From the NCBI GenBank assembly GCA_024226315.1, contig JAAELT010000661.1, forward strand, positions 23,426-87,425: 64,000 bases of DNA, in the 5' to 3' direction. Below are positions 1 to 10,848 of this stretch, one piece after another. Under the pieces are notes generated by a model. The model worked only from the letters and a program-made list of their open reading frames with translations, was not told the DNA's origin and did not search any database. Numbering within the stretch: the stretch's first letter is position 1; the number at the start of each line of letters is the position of its first letter. The position numbers and the translations under genes are program-made. This DNA is from a bacterium. GTDB taxonomy: Bacteria > Acidobacteriota > Thermoanaerobaculia > Multivoradales > J023.

Positions 1-337
1 TCGGCTTCAGGTGCTTGCGCCGCTCGACAGACATCATGTGTCGCACGCACTCTCGGCACAGCTCGGTGATGCGGTCGAGGTCCGTGGCGATGAGCTCCAG
101 CGCCCGCAGCGTCAGGGTCCCTGCCGCGTCTTCTTTGCCACGGGCGAGTCGGCTGATGCAGCTGTCGTGGATCCGCATCTTGAGGTTATGGGCATAGCCG
201 CTGCGATCGAGCACCCGCAGGGCGACCGTGGGCGACCCGGTTTTCAGGTAGATCCCCAGGTTTTTCACCTGGGACTCCACCTCGGCCACCAGGAAGCGCA
301 GATTGTCGCGGATGCCTCGGGGGACGCGCGCGTTCAA
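1..337 (-). CDS. PhoU-like helical protein, N-terminal 112 residues (cut by window edge)
   Basis: The frame stays open to the left edge, so only the first 112 residues are visible. It starts at a TTG (337-335) whose last two bases fall in the TGA stop of the NUDIX gene upstream (TTGA overlap), which implies translational coupling. The protein is all-helical. Segments such as DNLRFLVAEVESQV, SGYAHNLKMRIHD and LDRITELCRECVRHMM resemble the three-helix repeats of PhoU proteins. PhoU members regulate phosphate uptake or occur fused to Na/Pi transporters; no pst or phoR gene is visible here, so the role is open. The family call is by pattern only. Confidence 0.6.
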   Translation of the reverse strand, partial: MNARVPRGIRDNLRFLVAEVESQVKNLGIYLKTGSPTVALRVLDRSGYAHNLKMRIHDSCISRLARGKEDAAGTLTLRALELIATDLDRITELCRECVRHMMSVERRKHLKP

Positions 338-819
338 TCGATGGTCCCCAGGTAGACCCGGGCGGTCGCTTCCCCAGAGAGCCGGCCGGCAAGAGAGTGG
401 GGGAGCAGGGGCAGATCCGGCAGGTCCACCAGAGGCTTCCAGAGAACTTCCACCTGGTGTTTGTCAGGATGGTGGCCGTGGCGTGGACGGTAGTCTCCCG
501 GCACGTCACAGGAAAACAGGAACTCCACCAGCTGCCGCGTGCTCGGCGGCACCGTATGCCTGGGCTTGAAATAATCCGCCACGTGCAGCAGGTCGCGGAT
601 CGTCACGTCGGTACCTATCTCCTCGAGGCATTCCCGGGACAGGGCCTGTTGCAGGGTCTCGCCCGGATCCTGGGCGCCGCCCGGCAGGGCGAACCGCTCC
701 CCCTTGACGTCGTCGCTCTTGCGCAACAGCAGAATCTTCTGGTCGCGCACGATGATGGCGCGGGCCGCGTTGCGGATGGCAGAGTCGGGTCGTCGGTCTC
801 TTTGCTGCCCTTCCTTCAT
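334..819 (-). CDS. NUDIX hydrolase
   Basis: A 161-residue protein of the NUDIX hydrolase superfamily, which cleaves nucleoside diphosphates linked to another moiety with Mg2+. The full NUDIX box (G-x5-E-x7-RE-x2-EE-x-G) lies at about residues 48-69: Gly48, Glu54, then R-E-C-L-E-E-I-G. A beta strand (AARAIIVRDQKILLLRK) precedes it, as is usual. The substrate cannot be told from sequence. Start ATG 819 is preferred because a -10-like TAGACT lies exactly 6 bases upstream and no Shine-Dalgarno is seen, suggesting a leaderless mRNA. The stop overlaps the start of the PhoU-like gene, so the two probably form an operon. Confidence 0.88.
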   Translation of the reverse strand: MKEGQQRDRRPDSAIRNAARAIIVRDQKILLLRKSDDVKGERFALPGGAQDPGETLQQALSRECLEEIGTDVTIRDLLHVADYFKPRHTVPPSTRQLVEFLFSCDVPGDYRPRHGHHPDKHQVEVLWKPLVDLPDLPLLPHSLAGRLSGEATARVYLGTID

Positions 820-825
820 CGGCCG

Positions 826-831
826 AGTCTA
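826..831 (-). promoter_or_regulatory. -10-like TAGACT of a leaderless NUDIX start
   Basis: On the minus strand TAGACT is followed by CGGCCG and then ATG. A six-base discriminator would put transcription start on the A of ATG. The same spacing recurs at other genes in this window. No clear -35 was found. Confidence 0.45.
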
Positions 832-980
832 CAGGCATCGAGACCTACCCGTCGTTCAGAGCCACGCGCACGGAGACCGCACCCCGCAGGTCGGAGACTT
901 GGTAGCCGGAATAGTTTCGGCGCGGGAGAGTACCAGCAAGGGGTCGGGGTGACACAATCACGACGGAGCTTCGCAAGTCG

Positions 981-1736
981 ATGAGTGAGAACAGGCCCCT
1001 CGAGCTCAGCGTGGCTCGCCAGGAGGAAGAGCCGCACTTCGTCAAGTGCTTCCTGACGGTTGATCGCACTTGGCGCCTCTATCCGCTGACCGTTCCCGAG
1101 TCCGAGGCGATTTCGGAGCTGATGGCTCGGGCAGGCGGCAAGAGCGGCGTGGCCGTCCTCTGGACGACAGACGAGGATCCGCGGTTCGACGCGTTCCTCG
1201 GCCAGGCGCAGAGCTTCGCGGTGAGCGATGAATCAGAGAGGCCAGCGCCCATGCGGACCTTTGCGGTCCATAGTGCCACTGGCTCCGGGCTGGCGGAGAC
1301 AGTTCGAACGGTCTGGAACTCCTACGACCAGTTCCGCGCCTACTCATCGGACAGCGGCGACTCCGATCACATCGCCAGGCTCGTCGAGCAGGATGCCGAC
1401 ACGTCAGACGAAGCCAGGATCGGTCTCGATTGGAACGATCGGTGGTACTTCCAGAAGCAGCGTGGCTGCCTGGTGGCCTTGATCGGCGGTTTCCTCGGAA
1501 CCGTCCGCTTCGCTCTGCGGCTCCTTCTCAGCCCGGGATTCCGGCGTGAGCTCATGGATCCCTTCGGCAAGCCGCACCTCATGTCGCTCGTCGCCGAGCA
1601 CGGGGCCGTGTTCTGGAAAGTCGAGCATGACGATGCCGTCGGCTTCGAGTTCTTGACGACGAGTGCCGACATCGCCTCCGAGGCCGAAGCCATCTTCGAG
1701 GCTCATAGGGTGCCTCTCGACGTCGAGGACAAGTGA
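981..1736 (+). CDS. uncharacterised protein with one hydrophobic helix
   Basis: A 251-residue protein I do not recognise. Residues 1-150 look soluble, with alternating strands and helices. A strongly hydrophobic stretch follows around residues 160-185 (CLVALIGGFLGTVRFALRLLL), then a soluble C-terminal part with WKVEHDDAVGFEFL. There is no signal peptide, so the hydrophobic segment may be a single internal membrane anchor. Start ATG 981 is the first in frame. The gene is divergent from the NUDIX gene, with a 161-base gap, and is followed by tRNA-His on the other strand. It may be lineage-specific. Confidence 0.65.
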   Translation: MSENRPLELSVARQEEEPHFVKCFLTVDRTWRLYPLTVPESEAISELMARAGGKSGVAVLWTTDEDPRFDAFLGQAQSFAVSDESERPAPMRTFAVHSATGSGLAETVRTVWNSYDQFRAYSSDSGDSDHIARLVEQDADTSDEARIGLDWNDRWYFQKQRGCLVALIGGFLGTVRFALRLLLSPGFRRELMDPFGKPHLMSLVAEHGAVFWKVEHDDAVGFEFLTTSADIASEAEAIFEAHRVPLDVEDK

Positions 1737-1749
1737 CGGAGAAGGGGGA

Positions 1750-1826
1750 TGGTACCGACGCCCCGGGTTGAACGGGGGACCTCCTGATCCACAATCAGGC
1801 GCTCTAACCAGCTGAGCTACGCCGGC
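1750..1826 (-). tRNA. tRNA-His (anticodon GTG), non-canonical A73 type
   Basis: A full cloverleaf reads on the minus strand. The acceptor strands are GCCGGCG and CGTCGGT. The D arm is GCTC/GAGC. The anticodon stem CCTGA/TCAGG closes loop TTGTGGA with anticodon GTG. The T stem CCCCG/CGGGG closes loop TTCAACC, and CCA is encoded. Unusually, the discriminator is A73 and the first pair is G1-U72, where bacterial tRNA-His normally has C73 paired with an extra G-1. The base encoded at -1 is G but cannot pair with A73. This matches the variant known from alphaproteobacteria. The whole tRNA is 77 nt including CCA. Confidence 0.93.
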
Positions 1827-1972
1827 CCACGGGTGGCCGATCCTACTGCTGTCTCCAGGGCTTGTCAAAGCCATGGAAACGGCGCGGTGGCCATACACAT
1901 GTTACCATCTCGGTCTCTTTAGAGCTTGAGCAGGGAGCTCGCTCCACCGACCCGAAGAGGAGCCCGACTCTG

Positions 1973-3811
1973 ATGGAATTCGCGAGCTGGGAGCAAGCGC
2001 TCCTGATCTTTCTCGTCCTGGCGTCCGCAGCACTCTTCGTCCACACTCTGCGTCCCAGGATCGCGGCGATCAGAGCCGGCAAGTCGGATCGTGTGCGCAC
2101 CGACCAGATCGGCCGCCGGCTGTGGGTGGCGTTCAAGGAAGTGGTCTTTCAGACGCGGGTGATCGGCGGCCGGCCGGTGGCCGGGGCGCTGCACGCGGCG
2201 GTGTTCGGCGGCTTCATGTTTTTCGGGCTGGAGACCACCGAGCACTTCCTCAAGCCGTTCGGGGTGCACTTCATCCCGCCGTTTTACAAGGTGATCGTGG
2301 CGGTCTGGGCGGTGCTGGTGTCGATCGGCATCGTCGGGCTGGCGTTCCGGCGCTTTGCCATGCCCAAGATCTCGCCGGACCCCAAGGCCTACAGCTCGGG
2401 TGTCGTGGCGCTCCTGATCCTGCTCCTGATGGTGACGTTCCTCTACGCCCAGGCCGAACCGCCGGCCGGCCTGGCGAAGGCGAACTGGTGGCTGCACGCG
2501 TTGATCATCGTCGTGTTTCCCCACCTGATCATCCGCTCCAAGCACTTCCACATCATGATGGCGCCGATCAACATCTTCTTCCGCACCCACCGGCTGGCCG
2601 ATTTGAAGCCGCTCAACCTCGACATCGAGGAGCTGGAGGCGATGGAGGAAGAGCCGACATTCGGGCTCGAAACCCTGGGTGATCTGTCGTGGAAGCAGCG
2701 CATGGACTTCCTCACCTGCGTGGAGTGCAAGCGCTGCACCGACAACTGTCCGGCCAACCTCTCAGGCCAGGAGCTCGACCCACGCGGCTTCATCCTCGCC
2801 GGCCGGGCCTCGATCCTGGAGGTCGCGGACGACGAGCCGGCGATCGGCAACATCCTGAGCGAGAAGGCTCTCGGCCAGTGCACCACCTGCGGCGCCTGCG
2901 AGGAAAGCTGCCCGGTGGGGATCGAGCATCTGCAGGTGCTGACCGGCGCCAAACAGGCCCAGGCACTGGCGCTCGGTACCGGCATGGTGGCGGACGATTT
3001 CCTGAAGGCGGTCGAGCGCCGCGGCAACCCGTTCGAACAGCCGGTGAGCGCGCGTGCCAAGCTGATCGAGGAGCTCGGAATCCCCACCTACGAGGCGGGG
3101 AAGACCGAGGTCCTGCTGTGGCTCGGCTGCGTGTGGAGCTTCAACCCGGACGCCAAACGCTCGCTGGAGTCGATGGTGAAGATCCTCCGGGCCGCGGGCA
3201 AGAGCTTCGGCGTGCTCGAGCAGGAGTCCTGCTCGGGCCACCATTCTCGGCGCCAAGGCGAGGAGATGCAGTACCAGACGTTGGCGGGCGAGAACATCGA
3301 GCGCCTCAAGGCGTCGGGCGCGAAGAAGATGGTCGCGCCCTGTCCGCATTGTCTTCACACCATCGGGCGGGAGTATCCGGACCTCGACCCCGAGCTCGAA
3401 ATCGACGTCGTGCATCACTCGGAATACATCCAGGAGCTGCTGGCGGAAGACGCGATTCAGCTCGACGGCGGCAACGGCAAGCGCACCGCCACCTACCACG
3501 ACCCCTGCTACCTCGGGCGCTACGAGAAGGTCTACGACGCCCCCCGTGACGTGATCCGCCGGGCCGGTTTGAAGGTGGTCGAGATGGACCGTCACCGCGA
3601 GCGGGCGGTGTGTTGCGGCGGCGGCGGTGCCGGTTTCATGCGCCAGACCGAGGAGGAGGGCCTGCGCGTCGACCAGTTGCGCAAGGGCCAGGTGAAAGAC
3701 ACCGGCGCCAAGCTGCTGGTCACCGGCTGCCCGGAGTGCAAGATGATGCTCGACGCCGCGGTGGAGGAGACCAAGGACCTCGCCGAGGTGGTGGCGGACT
3801 CTCTATCGTAG
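1973..3811 (+). CDS. membrane-bound (Fe-S) oxidoreductase, HdrD/GlpC-like (CCG domains)
   Basis: A 612-residue redox protein. About residues 1-205 hold several membrane helices of the nitrate-reductase-gamma/HdrE type, with histidines (LHAAVFGGF, HFLKPFGVHF, HLIIRSKHFH) that could bind haem. Two 4Fe-4S motifs follow, CVECKRCTDNCP near 249 and CTTCGACEESCP near 303. The C-terminal half carries two cysteine-rich CCG-type modules (CSGHH near 419, CPHC near 456, HDPCYLG near 512, CCGGGGAG near 546, CPEC near 586). Such proteins pass electrons between quinones and soluble partners such as ETF or disulfides; the partner is not visible. Start ATG 1973 has GAAGAGG upstream. A 37-residue longer TTG form would begin near the tRNA and is unlikely. 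Confidence 0.87.
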   Translation: MEFASWEQALLIFLVLASAALFVHTLRPRIAAIRAGKSDRVRTDQIGRRLWVAFKEVVFQTRVIGGRPVAGALHAAVFGGFMFFGLETTEHFLKPFGVHFIPPFYKVIVAVWAVLVSIGIVGLAFRRFAMPKISPDPKAYSSGVVALLILLLMVTFLYAQAEPPAGLAKANWWLHALIIVVFPHLIIRSKHFHIMMAPINIFFRTHRLADLKPLNLDIEELEAMEEEPTFGLETLGDLSWKQRMDFLTCVECKRCTDNCPANLSGQELDPRGFILAGRASILEVADDEPAIGNILSEKALGQCTTCGACEESCPVGIEHLQVLTGAKQAQALALGTGMVADDFLKAVERRGNPFEQPVSARAKLIEELGIPTYEAGKTEVLLWLGCVWSFNPDAKRSLESMVKILRAAGKSFGVLEQESCSGHHSRRQGEEMQYQTLAGENIERLKASGAKKMVAPCPHCLHTIGREYPDLDPELEIDVVHHSEYIQELLAEDAIQLDGGNGKRTATYHDPCYLGRYEKVYDAPRDVIRRAGLKVVEMDRHRERAVCCGGGGAGFMRQTEEEGLRVDQLRKGQVKDTGAKLLVTGCPECKMMLDAAVEETKDLAEVVADSLS

Positions 3812-3818
3812 GAGGGCC

Positions 3819-4396
3819 ATGAACGAGGGCCCCACCGACGTCACGCGTTTGCTGCTCGATTGGTGCAGCGGTGACGAGCAGGCGCTGGCGCAGTTGATGC
3901 CGCTGGTCTACGACGAGCTGCACCGGCGGGCCGAGAGCTACATGCGCCGCGAGCGCAAGGACCACACGTTGCAGCCGACGGCGCTGGTCCACGAGGCGTT
4001 CCTGCAACTGATCGATCAGAACCGGGTGCGGTGGCAGAACCGGACCCAGTTCTTCGCCGTGGCCGCGCAGCTCATGCGCCGGATCGTGCTCAAGCACGCG
4101 CGTAGCCACCGGGCCGACAAACGCGGAGGCAAGTCGATCAAGGTGACGTTCGACGAGGCGGCGGTGACCACTGAGAAGACGGCAGCGGACCTGGTGGCGC
4201 TCGACGAGGCGCTCGACCGCCTGACCTCCTTCGATCCACGCCAGGGGCGGATCGTGGAGCTGCGCTACTTCGGCGGGCTGACCGTCGAGGAGGTCGCCGA
4301 GTGTCTGGAACTGTCCACCGCCACGGTCAAGCGGGAGACGCGCATAGCCCGGGCCTGGCTGCAGCGCGAGATGACGAGGGCCGCGGGAGCGCCGGC

Positions 4397-4400
<4 letters not shown>
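3819..4400 (+). CDS. ECF-type RNA polymerase sigma factor (TIGR02999-like)
   Basis: A 193-residue sigma factor. Region 2 is at about residues 10-95 (LVYDELHRRAESYMRRER, LQPTALVHEAFLQLI). Region 4 is a helix-turn-helix near 140-190 (ELRYFGGLTVEEVAECLELS, then VKRETRIARAWLQ). The LQPTALVHEA signature is typical of the group found beside Ser/Thr kinases in Acidobacteria and Planctomycetes. A strong ribosome site (AGGAGGG) lies just before ATG. Its last bases overlap the start of the kinase gene, so both are made together. No anti-sigma gene is present, and the kinase is the likely regulator. Only seven bases separate it from the Fe-S oxidoreductase gene. Confidence 0.9.
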
Positions 4401-7327
<2,927 letters not shown>

Positions 7328-7345
7328 CGTGGAGATCTCGGTGCG

Positions 7346-7380
7346 GCGCAAAAAGGCCCAGGGCATCGTGTGCCCTGGGC
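7346..7380 (-). terminator. intrinsic terminator of the 7455-9197 gene
   Basis: A perfect 10-bp stem, GCCCAGGGCA/TGCCCTGGGC (7356-7365 and 7371-7380), closes a TCGTG loop. On the minus strand it is followed by CTTTTTG. It sits between convergent genes and fits the minus-strand gene. Confidence 0.8.
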
Positions 7381-7454
7381 TGAGTGGAGCAGGCCCTCCA
7401 TCGGGCGCATCGAGCGCCCGAGGAGCCGAGCTCCGTCGGCATCAGTCCGTGACT

Positions 7455-9197
7455 CTAAAAATCGACGTCGACTTCCAGCTCGTCGACACTGGCCTCTTTT
7501 GCCTGGCTGCTGCAGATCGGACAGTAGGAGAATTCGAATCTCGTGATGACGGTCAGATCTTCGCCTTCCACCGGCAGGTTGACGCCGTCGAGCCCGAACA
7601 GCGCCGACTGTTCGGCTGAGATCGCCGCGCTCAGCACCGGCTGGTCGATCGGGCAGACTTCCTTCTCGCCGAGCAGGACGTCCTCGTCGTCGAGCAGGCC
7701 GTTGACCCAGATCGACGCGGTGTAGCAGAACTCGGCCTCGACCCTGAGGCTGGTCGCGCTGATCGTGAACGGCCACTGGGCGGGCTGAAAGTCGACCTCG
7801 AGCTCGGCCACCATCTCGCCGGAGCTCAGCACCGCCGTGAGGTTGAGAGTCGCGCCCTCGCCGGACTGGGTCAGGACGTCCTGGCAGCCGCCGCCGGTCG
7901 TGCCGATGGTCACCGTGCAGTCGATCATGGTGAGCATTTCCTCGGGCGGCTCGCCGCCACCGACGGGAGGTGGCGGCGGTGGAGGAGGCGGCGGGGGAGG
8001 CAGGACGATCTGTCCACGGCCGGCCCGGGAAGCGCCGTCGCCACGGCCGATCTCGAGGCTCCGCGGCGCCATCGTCGCGGTCATCGCCATCTCGACGGCA
8101 TCCACCTCGATCGGCTCCAGGGTGGCGGCGTCGAGCACCGCCTCGTAGGCCTGGTAGCCGCCATCGGGCTCGCCCAGGATCTCCTCACCCAGGCTCCCTT
8201 CGTCGCGCACGACCAGGTCGACTTCCACCTCGCCGGTCGCGCCCAGCCGCACGGCGCGTCCCTCGTCGTCCAGCGGGCCACCGTCCAGCAGCACCGCCTG
8301 CAGGACGCCGTCGGTCCACCGGTGCCGGCTCACGAAGAGGTCGCGGTGGTCGGTGTCCGTCGTGGTGTAGCCGGTGGCCCAGACCTCGCCCTGATCGTCG
8401 ATCGCGACGCCCAGGCCGACGTCGGTGTCGGCGAAGCCGCCGACGAAGAACCAGTTCGGCGTCAGCGTGCGGGTGTAGCTGGCGACCACCACGTCCCAGC
8501 CGTTGGGGTCGTTCGGCAGCAGGCACTTGCCGGTGAAACCGATGCCCGCGGGCCCGAGGGCGATGTCGTGGCCGTCGCATTGAGTACCGCCGCCGCCGAA
8601 GCCGCCTTCGTCGCACAGCTCCTCGCAGCAGACCTGGGGGCCGGGCGGGGCGCAGTCGGGCGTCTCGCCCAGGTAGCTGTCGAGGATCAGGTTGCCCTGA
8701 GCGTCGAACAGCGCCAGGAACGCGGCTCGCGACACCTCCAGGTCGGGTCCCGAGGGGCATGCCATGAGCAGCTCGCCGGTGACGGCGATTTCGCCGTTTG
8801 CGTCGTCAACGTCAGCGCCGCGGATGGTGCTGGAGACGATGTACGCGGGGTCGACGCTGGCGAAGTCCTCGAACAGCGATTGGCCGCCTTCTTGCTCGCA
8901 CGAGCCCTGCGGCGACGACCGGTGGCAGCGCATCCAATCCTCGGCGCCCTCGGAGTCGAGTCTGCGCACGAAGGCCTCGGTGCCGACGCCGCACTCGTCT
9001 TCCTGCTGACCACCCAGGAGACCGCCCGACACCGAGGTGCCGTCGGTGCTGACGATGTTGACCGATTCAACGACCACCGGTTCGGAGCGCAGCGGTTCGA
9101 TGGTCTGGGCGATCTGGCCGGCGGCCGCTTCGGTGCCAGTCAGGACTCCGAACAGCAAGAGAGACACGGTAGCGGTACTGACGCCGATACGGCTCAT
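7455..9197 (-). CDS. secreted, cysteine-containing protein with long poly-proline linker
   Basis: A 580-residue exported protein with no family I can name. The N-terminus (MSRIGVSTATVSLLLFGVLT then TEAAAGQ) is a signal peptide. The first 400 residues contain propeller-like strand repeats (FVRRLDSEG, GEVWATGYTTTDTDHRDLFV) and many paired cysteines. A run of 12 prolines follows, then a cysteine-containing beta domain of about 150 residues. The extracytoplasmic propeller plus linker plus domain layout suggests a surface or adhesin-like role, but this is inference. Start ATG 9197 has AAGGAG seven bases upstream; the in-frame ATG at 9203 is too close to it. Terminator at 7346-7380. Confidence 0.75.
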   Translation of the reverse strand: MSRIGVSTATVSLLLFGVLTGTEAAAGQIAQTIEPLRSEPVVVESVNIVSTDGTSVSGGLLGGQQEDECGVGTEAFVRRLDSEGAEDWMRCHRSSPQGSCEQEGGQSLFEDFASVDPAYIVSSTIRGADVDDANGEIAVTGELLMACPSGPDLEVSRAAFLALFDAQGNLILDSYLGETPDCAPPGPQVCCEELCDEGGFGGGGTQCDGHDIALGPAGIGFTGKCLLPNDPNGWDVVVASYTRTLTPNWFFVGGFADTDVGLGVAIDDQGEVWATGYTTTDTDHRDLFVSRHRWTDGVLQAVLLDGGPLDDEGRAVRLGATGEVEVDLVVRDEGSLGEEILGEPDGGYQAYEAVLDAATLEPIEVDAVEMAMTATMAPRSLEIGRGDGASRAGRGQIVLPPPPPPPPPPPPVGGGEPPEEMLTMIDCTVTIGTTGGGCQDVLTQSGEGATLNLTAVLSSGEMVAELEVDFQPAQWPFTISATSLRVEAEFCYTASIWVNGLLDDEDVLLGEKEVCPIDQPVLSAAISAEQSALFGLDGVNLPVEGEDLTVITRFEFSYCPICSSQAKEASVDELEVDVDF

Positions 9198-9419
9198 GGG
9201 CATTCTCCTTGAGTGGAACAGCCCGACAAGACTTCGGACGCAGTGCCTGCTCCGTGGCTCGCGCGCAGCGAGTCGGAGTCGAGCTTGGCCGATTGAAACC
9301 TGCGGGCTGGGGATTCAATCCTATGTGGATTGACGTCCCTTTCCGGCTGGGAAGGGATCAAATCTCTTTCGGAGCGGCGAGTCAGCGGATGGCCGGCAGA
9401 TGGTAGCATTTTGGGAGAA
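9198..9419. other. intergenic region, no clear gene
   Basis: Together with 9420-9543 this is a 346-base divergent gap between a minus-strand secreted protein and a plus-strand oxidoreductase. Apart from the minus-strand ribosome site next to 9205-9210, I see no convincing promoter, RNA or repeat. Confidence 0.4.
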
Positions 9420-9539
9420 GTGATCGTCCAACGATCTCCACGCCACCGGCGATGGGGCGCCAGCGCTCTCGCCGCGGCCGTCGCCGTGGTGCTGCTGGTG
9501 GCGAGCCGCCTTTCGGCGCTACAGTCCTCCGGTTCGTGA
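9420..9539 (+). CDS. possible 39-residue membrane peptide
   Basis: A short GTG-started frame with a basic N-terminus (QRSPRHRRW) and one hydrophobic helix (LAAAVAVVLLVASRL), ending four bases before the oxidoreductase ATG. GGGAG lies just before the GTG, and TAGCAT at 9404-9409 could be a -10 box. It may be a real small membrane protein, a leader, or a chance frame in GC-rich DNA. Confidence 0.28.
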   Translation: MIVQRSPRHRRWGASALAAAVAVVLLVASRLSALQSSGS

Positions 9540-9543
9540 GACC

Positions 9544-10824
9544 ATGCCCCCGATGCTCGACCAGCCTCTCTCTCTTCCCTGTGGCGCCGTGTTGCCCAAT
9601 CGGATCGCCAAGTCGGCGATGACCGAGGGGCTCGGCGACGCCGCCGGCCGCGCCAACGAGCGTCACGTCCGGCTCTATCGGGCCTGGTCCGAGGGCGGCG
9701 CGGGGCTGCTGGTCACCGGCAACGTGATGGTCGACTGGCGGTACCTCGAGCGCCCCGGCAACGTGGTGGTCGAGGACGACACAGGCAGCGAGCAGCTCGC
9801 GGCCTGGGCGCGGGCGGGCACGGCCGCGGGAAACCACCTGTGGGCGCAGATCTCGCACCCCGGGCGGCAGTGCACGCGGATCTCGAACAGCCGCCCGGTG
9901 GCGCCGTCGGCCGTGCAGCTACAGCTGGCGGGTTTCTTCGGACGGCCGCGGGCGCTCGAGGAGAGTGAGATCCCGGAGATCGTCGAGCGCTACGCGCGCA
10001 CGGCCGAGGTGGCGCGAGCGGCGGGATTCACCGGCGTCCAGGTCCATGGCGCGCACGGCTACCTGGTCAGCCAGTTCCTGTCGCCACGGGTCAACCGGCG
10101 CGACGACCGCTGGGGCGGCGCGCTCGAGAACCGCGCCCGCTTCTTGCTGGAGACGGTACGCGCGGTGCGCTCCCGCGTCGGGCCGGATTTCCCCGTGGCG
10201 GTCAAGCTCAACTCCGCGGACTTCCAGCGCGGCGGCTTCCAGCTCGAGGACGCCGCCCGGGTCGCCGGCTGGCTGGCGGCCGAGGGCATCGACCTGCTGG
10301 AGGTCTCCGGCGGCACCTACGAGCGTCTGCGCTTTCTCGAAGAACAGACGCCGGAAGAAGCCGCGTCGACCCGAGCCCGCGAGGCCTACTTCCTGGAATA
10401 TGCGCAAACCATCCGCGCGGAGCTCGGGAACGTGCCGCTGATGGTGACCGGCGGTTTCCGCTCGCGCGAGGCGATGGCCGGCGCGCTCGAAGCCGGCGAG
10501 CTCGACGTCGTCGGCATTGCGCGGCCGTTGTGTGTCGACCCTGACCTGCCGCGGGCTCTGCTCGACGGCTCCGTCGGCGAGGCACGGCGCTGGGAGCGAG
10601 GCCTGCGTCTCGGCGGGGGAGCGTTCGGCCCGGCGAGCGGGTCGAAGATGGTCAGAGGATTCAATCACCAGGCGTCGACCGCCTGGTTCTACCGTCAGAT
10701 CCTGGCGCTCGCCGACGGCAGCGAGCCCGCGACCGGCCTGTCCGCGCGCCGGGCGCTCTACCTGCACTTTCGCGACGAGCTCGCGCTGGGGCGCGCTCGC
10801 CGGCGCCTGCGCCGGGCCGCCTGA
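9544..10824 (+). CDS. NADH:flavin oxidoreductase of the Old Yellow Enzyme family
   Basis: A 426-residue FMN-dependent TIM-barrel reductase. Family hallmarks in order are the N-terminal LPNRIAKSAMTE, QISHPGRQC near residue 105, the substrate-binding block VQVHGAHGYLVSQFLSP near 165-181 followed by VNRRDDRWGG, KLNSADF, and late GGFRSREAM and VVGIARPL elements for FMN phosphate binding. Such enzymes reduce activated C=C bonds in enones or related compounds using NAD(P)H. There is no C-terminal Fe-S or second flavin domain as in 2,4-dienoyl-CoA reductase, so it is the single-domain type. The substrate is unknown. It is followed after 24 bases by the DUF3857 gene, probably co-transcribed. Confidence 0.9.
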   Translation: MPPMLDQPLSLPCGAVLPNRIAKSAMTEGLGDAAGRANERHVRLYRAWSEGGAGLLVTGNVMVDWRYLERPGNVVVEDDTGSEQLAAWARAGTAAGNHLWAQISHPGRQCTRISNSRPVAPSAVQLQLAGFFGRPRALEESEIPEIVERYARTAEVARAAGFTGVQVHGAHGYLVSQFLSPRVNRRDDRWGGALENRARFLLETVRAVRSRVGPDFPVAVKLNSADFQRGGFQLEDAARVAGWLAAEGIDLLEVSGGTYERLRFLEEQTPEEAASTRAREAYFLEYAQTIRAELGNVPLMVTGGFRSREAMAGALEAGELDVVGIARPLCVDPDLPRALLDGSVGEARRWERGLRLGGGAFGPASGSKMVRGFNHQASTAWFYRQILALADGSEPATGLSARRALYLHFRDELALGRARRRLRRAA

Positions 10825-10848
10825 AGGATCGGAGCAGCTGGCGAGACC

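Noticed and set aside
1862..1972. N-terminal extension of the Fe-S oxidoreductase from a TTG
   Set aside because: No ribosome site, sequence not membrane-protein-like, and ATG 1973 has a good GAAGAGG.
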